From: Verrucomicrobiota bacterium
GTDB lineage: Bacteria > Verrucomicrobiota > Verrucomicrobiia > Limisphaerales > JADLHS01
Assembly: GCA_013140495.1 (NCBI GenBank)
Contig: JABFSR010000247.1
Span: forward strand, 1-36,139
Direction: 5' to 3'
Length of the DNA: 36,139 nt
A program made the translations under genes and the position numbers. Each line of letters starts with the position of its first letter. The first letter of the stretch is position 1. Positions 33,867 through 36,139 of this stretch are shown here, in pieces. The notes beneath the pieces were generated by a model. It made no database searches and had not been told where the DNA came from. It saw only the letters and a list, made by a program, of their open reading frames with translations.

Positions 33867-34667
33867 CTACTGAGACTGAGGAGTAGCCTCGGCTCGTGCC
33901 CTTTGAAGAAGGGGATGCTCAGGCATTCGTGGCAACTTCACACCGGATTGAATTAGTTTCTCATTCTTTGCCCTGTTAATTTCGTACAGTGCCACGTTGG
34001 CTTCGATGCTGCGCTGGGAACCAACCTGCCCAGCCGCCGACGAACCGTTGGCCAAGGCAGAAGCGCCGTCGCCCTCAGATGAAGAACGAACGTTTCGTGT
34101 CGGGATTGTACGTTGGCCGCCTCCGATGGTCGTGACAGAGCCTGGCACCACAGGGGCGGGTATGGTTCCCGCAGGATTCGCAGTTGGCGCAGTTACACCC
34201 GGCACTCCGGGGAGCGGAGGCGGTGCTGCCAGCACCACAGGCTTGTCAACATTGTCCTTCATGTTCAATGTCTGCTCCACGCCATAATTTCTGAACTTCA
34301 CGATACCGGCCACTGCATTGATCTCAAGCACTTCGATTTCCCCGTCGCGCTGGCCTTCGCTCAACATGAAGGACATCTGTTTTGGTGCGGGTTGCTCAGG
34401 CGGTTTCGCGGGAATTGTTGCCTTAAACAACACCAGCTTGTTGCCAAGAATCGTCGTAAGGCCTTGGAGTTTGATCTCGGGCGCTTGCGGTTTCGGCTGC
34501 TCAACCGGTGCGGGTGGTGCGGGCGGTTTGATGCCAAACACGTTCCTCGTTGTAATGGTTTCGTAAGGATTCGCGGCAGCACCCAGACCCTGAGCGGAGC
34601 AGCAGAGGCAAACAAGAATCATTAACGTCAGATGACCGTCAGAAAGTCTATTTGCGCCGAATTTCAT
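33867..34667 (-). CDS. GspC/PilP-like exported protein
   Basis: 266 residues from ATG 34667 (ATG 34622 also possible). There is an N-terminal hydrophobic segment (LTLMILVCLCCSAQGLGAAA), then NPYETITTRNVFGIKPPAPP, the position where GspC proteins have RN(L/P)F, and a proline linker. The domain EIKLQGLTTILGNKLVLFKA, followed by SFMLSEGQRDGEIEVLEINA and VKFRNYGVEQTLNM, follows the GspC homology-region pattern (L.L.G...G...A.......L.EGQ....V..I....V.....G...L.L). A long Pro/Gly/Ser-rich region follows. It probably links inner and outer membrane parts of a type II secretion or type IV pilus-like machine. No other secretion genes are next to it. Confidence 0.6.
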   Translation of the reverse strand: MKFGANRLSDGHLTLMILVCLCCSAQGLGAAANPYETITTRNVFGIKPPAPPAPVEQPKPQAPEIKLQGLTTILGNKLVLFKATIPAKPPEQPAPKQMSFMLSEGQRDGEIEVLEINAVAGIVKFRNYGVEQTLNMKDNVDKPVVLAAPPPLPGVPGVTAPTANPAGTIPAPVVPGSVTTIGGGQRTIPTRNVRSSSEGDGASALANGSSAAGQVGSQRSIEANVALYEINRAKNEKLIQSGVKLPRMPEHPLLQRARAEATPQSQ

Positions 34668-34825
34668 AATTGCAGTGTAATTCCACTTTCATAGAAACAC
34701 CAGCGGGGAAAAAAGTTGCCGTTTCATTTTAGCAGAAGTTTCTGTGGCCACAAAAAGGCACAAGAGGCGCGAAGGGGAAATGCTGAAACGAGGATTGAGG
34801 ATCGTCATTAACTGACACTTGAGTT

Positions 34826-34851
34826 TTACCGTGGTAGGTTTAGTCTTACCG
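34826..34851. promoter_or_regulatory. Possible autoregulatory operator of the AbrB/PIN module
   Basis: The palindrome TACCGTGGTA (34827-34836) and a further TTACCG (34846-34851) sit directly before the antitoxin ATG at 34853. AbrB-type antitoxins usually bind such sites to repress their own operon. A weak TTGAGT (34819-34824) could be a -35. This is a tentative call. Confidence 0.3.
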
Positions 34852-34852
34852 C

Positions 34853-35110
34853 ATGATTACAAGTCTATCCACCAAAGGTCAGGCGGTGATCCCGGAGGCG
34901 ATCCGCGACCAGGCGCGTTTGCATCCCGGCGACAAGTTGGAGGTCGGCTACGTCAACGGGTTGGTGATTTTGCGCAAACGGGTGGCGCTGACTGCCGCCA
35001 AGGCGCGGGCCTTAATACTGTCCGGACGCGATCTGCCCGAGCCGACGGCGAAAGACGAGGCAGAGGTTCAGGATGCAATTGAGACCGTGCGCCGGCGACG
35101 CTCCCGATGA
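34853..35110 (+). CDS. AbrB/SpoVT-type antitoxin
   Basis: 85 residues. The swapped-hairpin DNA-binding domain is clear: ITSLSTKGQAVIPEAIRDQA, then HPGDKLEVGYVNGLVILRKR (residues 2-43). The C-terminal half (LTAAKARALILSGRDLPEPT and onward) would wrap the toxin. Its TGA stop overlaps the toxin ATG (ATGA at 35107-35110). It represses its own operon in related systems. Confidence 0.92.
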   Translation: MITSLSTKGQAVIPEAIRDQARLHPGDKLEVGYVNGLVILRKRVALTAAKARALILSGRDLPEPTAKDEAEVQDAIETVRRRRSR

Positions 35111-35508
35111 AGGTCGTCTTTGACACCAACATAGTGGCGAGCGCAAGTTTCTGGCGGGGCAAACCGTTCGATTGCCTTTCTGCTTGGGCGCGCGGCGAGA
35201 TTTCGGTTTTTGTCAGTCCTCAACTTCTGTCTGAATACTTCGACACTGTTGAGGAGTTGGCGGCGCGCTACCCGGACAAGCAGCGCGTGGAATGGATTGA
35301 AGTTCTCACCTCATCGGCCGATCTGGTTTTCCCTTCGGATCGCGCCCGGGGCGGAACGCCTGATCCGTTTGACGAAATGATTTTGGAGTGTGCCATCGCC
35401 GCCGGAGCGGATTGCATCGTGTCGGGCGATAAAAAGCACCTGCTGGCTCTGCGCGAGTTTCGCGGCGTGAAAATCATCACTGCCGACGTTTTTTTGAAGT
35501 TGCTGTAA
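35107..35508 (+). CDS. PIN-domain toxin (COG1569 type)
   Basis: 133 residues, an RNase toxin of the VapC-like PIN family. Acidic site: VVFDTNIVASA (Asp6), LLSEYFDTVEEL (Glu), GGTPDPFDEMILECAIAAGA (Asp residues), IVSGDKKHLLAL (Asp). All four conserved acidic positions are present, so it looks active. The layout with an upstream AbrB antitoxin and an ATGA overlap is standard. Confidence 0.9.
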   Translation: MKVVFDTNIVASASFWRGKPFDCLSAWARGEISVFVSPQLLSEYFDTVEELAARYPDKQRVEWIEVLTSSADLVFPSDRARGGTPDPFDEMILECAIAAGADCIVSGDKKHLLALREFRGVKIITADVFLKLL

Positions 35509-35576
35509 ACGCATAGACGCAGCGCGGCGGAGCCGCAACCAAACGGGCGGTCAACCCGGCTCAACGCAGCAGCCTA

Positions 35577-35627
35577 CGCGCGGAGCTACGGCTCGCCGGG
35601 GTCTCAGCCGCGCCGAAGCTCCGGGCG
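35577..35627. repeat. Inverted repeat with GGAGCT core
   Basis: The left arm is CGCGCGGAGCTACGGCTC (35577-35594). The right arm at 35610-35627 is its inverse, with 15 of 18 positions matching. The left arm can itself fold as GAGC TACG GCTC. It is similar in plan to elements A-D but shorter. Confidence 0.55.
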
Positions 35628-35639
35628 AAGGCGGGAGAC

Positions 35640-35732
35640 CGCAAAGATTTTCGCAAAGTGTCGCGGAGGAAATGTTTTCTCTGCGGACCTCCGCACCAAG
35701 CTTTGCGTCCTCTGCGTTAAAAAAATCTTCGC
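35640..35732. repeat. Nested inverted repeat, CTTTGCGTCCTCTGCGTTAA family
   Basis: The outer part GCAAAGATTTT (35641-35651) pairs with AAAATCTTCGC near the right end (35722-35732). The inner GCGGAGG (35663-35669) pairs with CCTCCGC (35688-35694). The right half reads CTTTGCGTCCTCTGCGTTAA (35701-35720), a dispersed sequence common in Verrucomicrobiota and other phyla. Confidence 0.65.
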
Positions 35733-35798
35733 AGGGCGCGACGATGTTGGGGGATCGTTACAACCGGCCCAGTGGCGGGACACTTTCGGGCTAGGTGT

Positions 35799-35906
35799 TT
35801 ATACCAAGGCCGCTGCGGGGTGCTTCGCGTTGCCGTCCAGTGTCACCCATTTCATTCCGTGAGCTTTGGCGAGGTTGGCAAGATACCAGTCCGTTGTCTT
35901 GCCAGA
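35799..35906 (-). pseudogene. C-terminal fragment of a VapC PIN toxin
   Basis: Minus-strand reading SGKTTDWYLANLAKAHGMKW, then VTLDGNAKHPAAALV and a stop. This matches the end of VapC toxins: TDxYLAxLA carries the third acidic residue, TLD the fourth, and HPAAxL is the usual closing helix. Upstream in the same frame there is a stop within a few codons and no N-terminal half, so only the 3' end of the gene remains. Confidence 0.75.
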
Positions 35907-36139
35907 GGTGGGGACATTTTTTCAAACGCTTCGCATGCCATGTTGCTGTGGCCGAGGACGGCCACTCTCCGTCGGTTGCGAAATCCAACTTCGGAGTTCG
36001 GACTTAACCGAGGAAATGCAGTCAGCTTAACCACGAAACACACCAAAAACACGAAAATGGGGGCGAAACAATTGCCAGGTCCAGACGATTTCCGTTCACC
36101 GAACGGTTGGCTGCAATTCCGCAATGCCCAACGACATTT

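Larger units (their letters stand above)
35509..36139. other. Repeat-rich tail of the window
   Basis: 631 bases with no intact gene. In order: GCGGCGGAGCCGC hairpin (35524-35536), inverted repeat 35577-35627, nested inverted repeat 35640-35732, a VapC C-terminal fragment on the minus strand (35799-35906), the 23-base dispersed repeat at 35987-36010, and an ACCACGAAACACACCAAAAA-type repeat (36031-36056) related to the outer arms of element C. I cannot identify what lies in the last 80 bases. Confidence 0.6.

Noticed and set aside
35791..35988. 65-residue minus-strand frame as a gene
   Set aside because: A different minus-strand frame at the same place encodes a recognisable VapC C-terminus, so this frame is a by-product.

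Overview
The window looks like chromosomal DNA of a Verrucomicrobiota bacterium, most likely a soil or water Limisphaerales/Pedosphaeraceae-type lineage. This is inferred from the gene families. There are three PEP-CTERM surface proteins, beta-helix proteins with choice-of-anchor Q endings, an RCC1-repeat exported protein with the fibronectin-like N-terminus usual in this phylum, three TMTC-like membrane glycosyltransferases with TPR tails, few Shine-Dalgarno sequences, and many dispersed hairpin and short tandem repeats. I saw no rRNA, tRNA, CRISPR array or intact transposase.

Layout. 1-5.1 kb: RCC1-repeat protein (minus), AraC regulator, secreted type I phosphodiesterase-like enzyme (minus), outer-membrane barrel, small c-type cytochrome lipoprotein. 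5.2-8.9 kb: tandem thymidylate-kinase-like pair, then amidase and sugar-nucleotide epimerase joined by a GTGA stop/start overlap. 8.9-13.7 kb: decayed DUF433/DUF5615 toxin-antitoxin pair, then housekeeping genes: rnhB (minus), nusB, PHP phosphoesterase, ftsY and a BamE/SecD-like lipoprotein. 13.8-14.7 kb: nucleotidyltransferase-like two-gene module. 14.9-23.3 kb: two giant exported beta-helix proteins (806 and 1881 residues) with a duplicated scrap of the ftsY 3' end between them. 23.4-25.2 kb: PEP-CTERM protein and an HTH gene pair. 25.6-33.4 kb: TMTC-like glycosyltransferases and two PEP-CTERM paralogues. 33.5-36.1 kb: GspC/PilP-like protein, AbrB/PIN toxin-antitoxin, and a repeat-rich tail with a VapC fragment.

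How it fits together. Much of the window concerns the cell surface: exported adhesin-like proteins, PEP-CTERM substrates and membrane glycosyltransferases that could modify them. The exosortase that would process the PEP-CTERM proteins is not here.

The most unusual signals are outside ordinary gene content. (1) REPIN-like double-hairpin elements sit in at least four intergenic gaps; arms differ between elements but pair within each, with compensatory changes. (2) Heptanucleotide tandem repeats of several unit sequences lie inside coding sequence: in the same two loops of all three TMTC-like proteins and just after the start codons of two overlapping operon genes. On the coding strand they share the form TC(C/A)NNNN. 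(3) One of two tandem TMPK-like proteins has Arg in place of the P-loop Lys.
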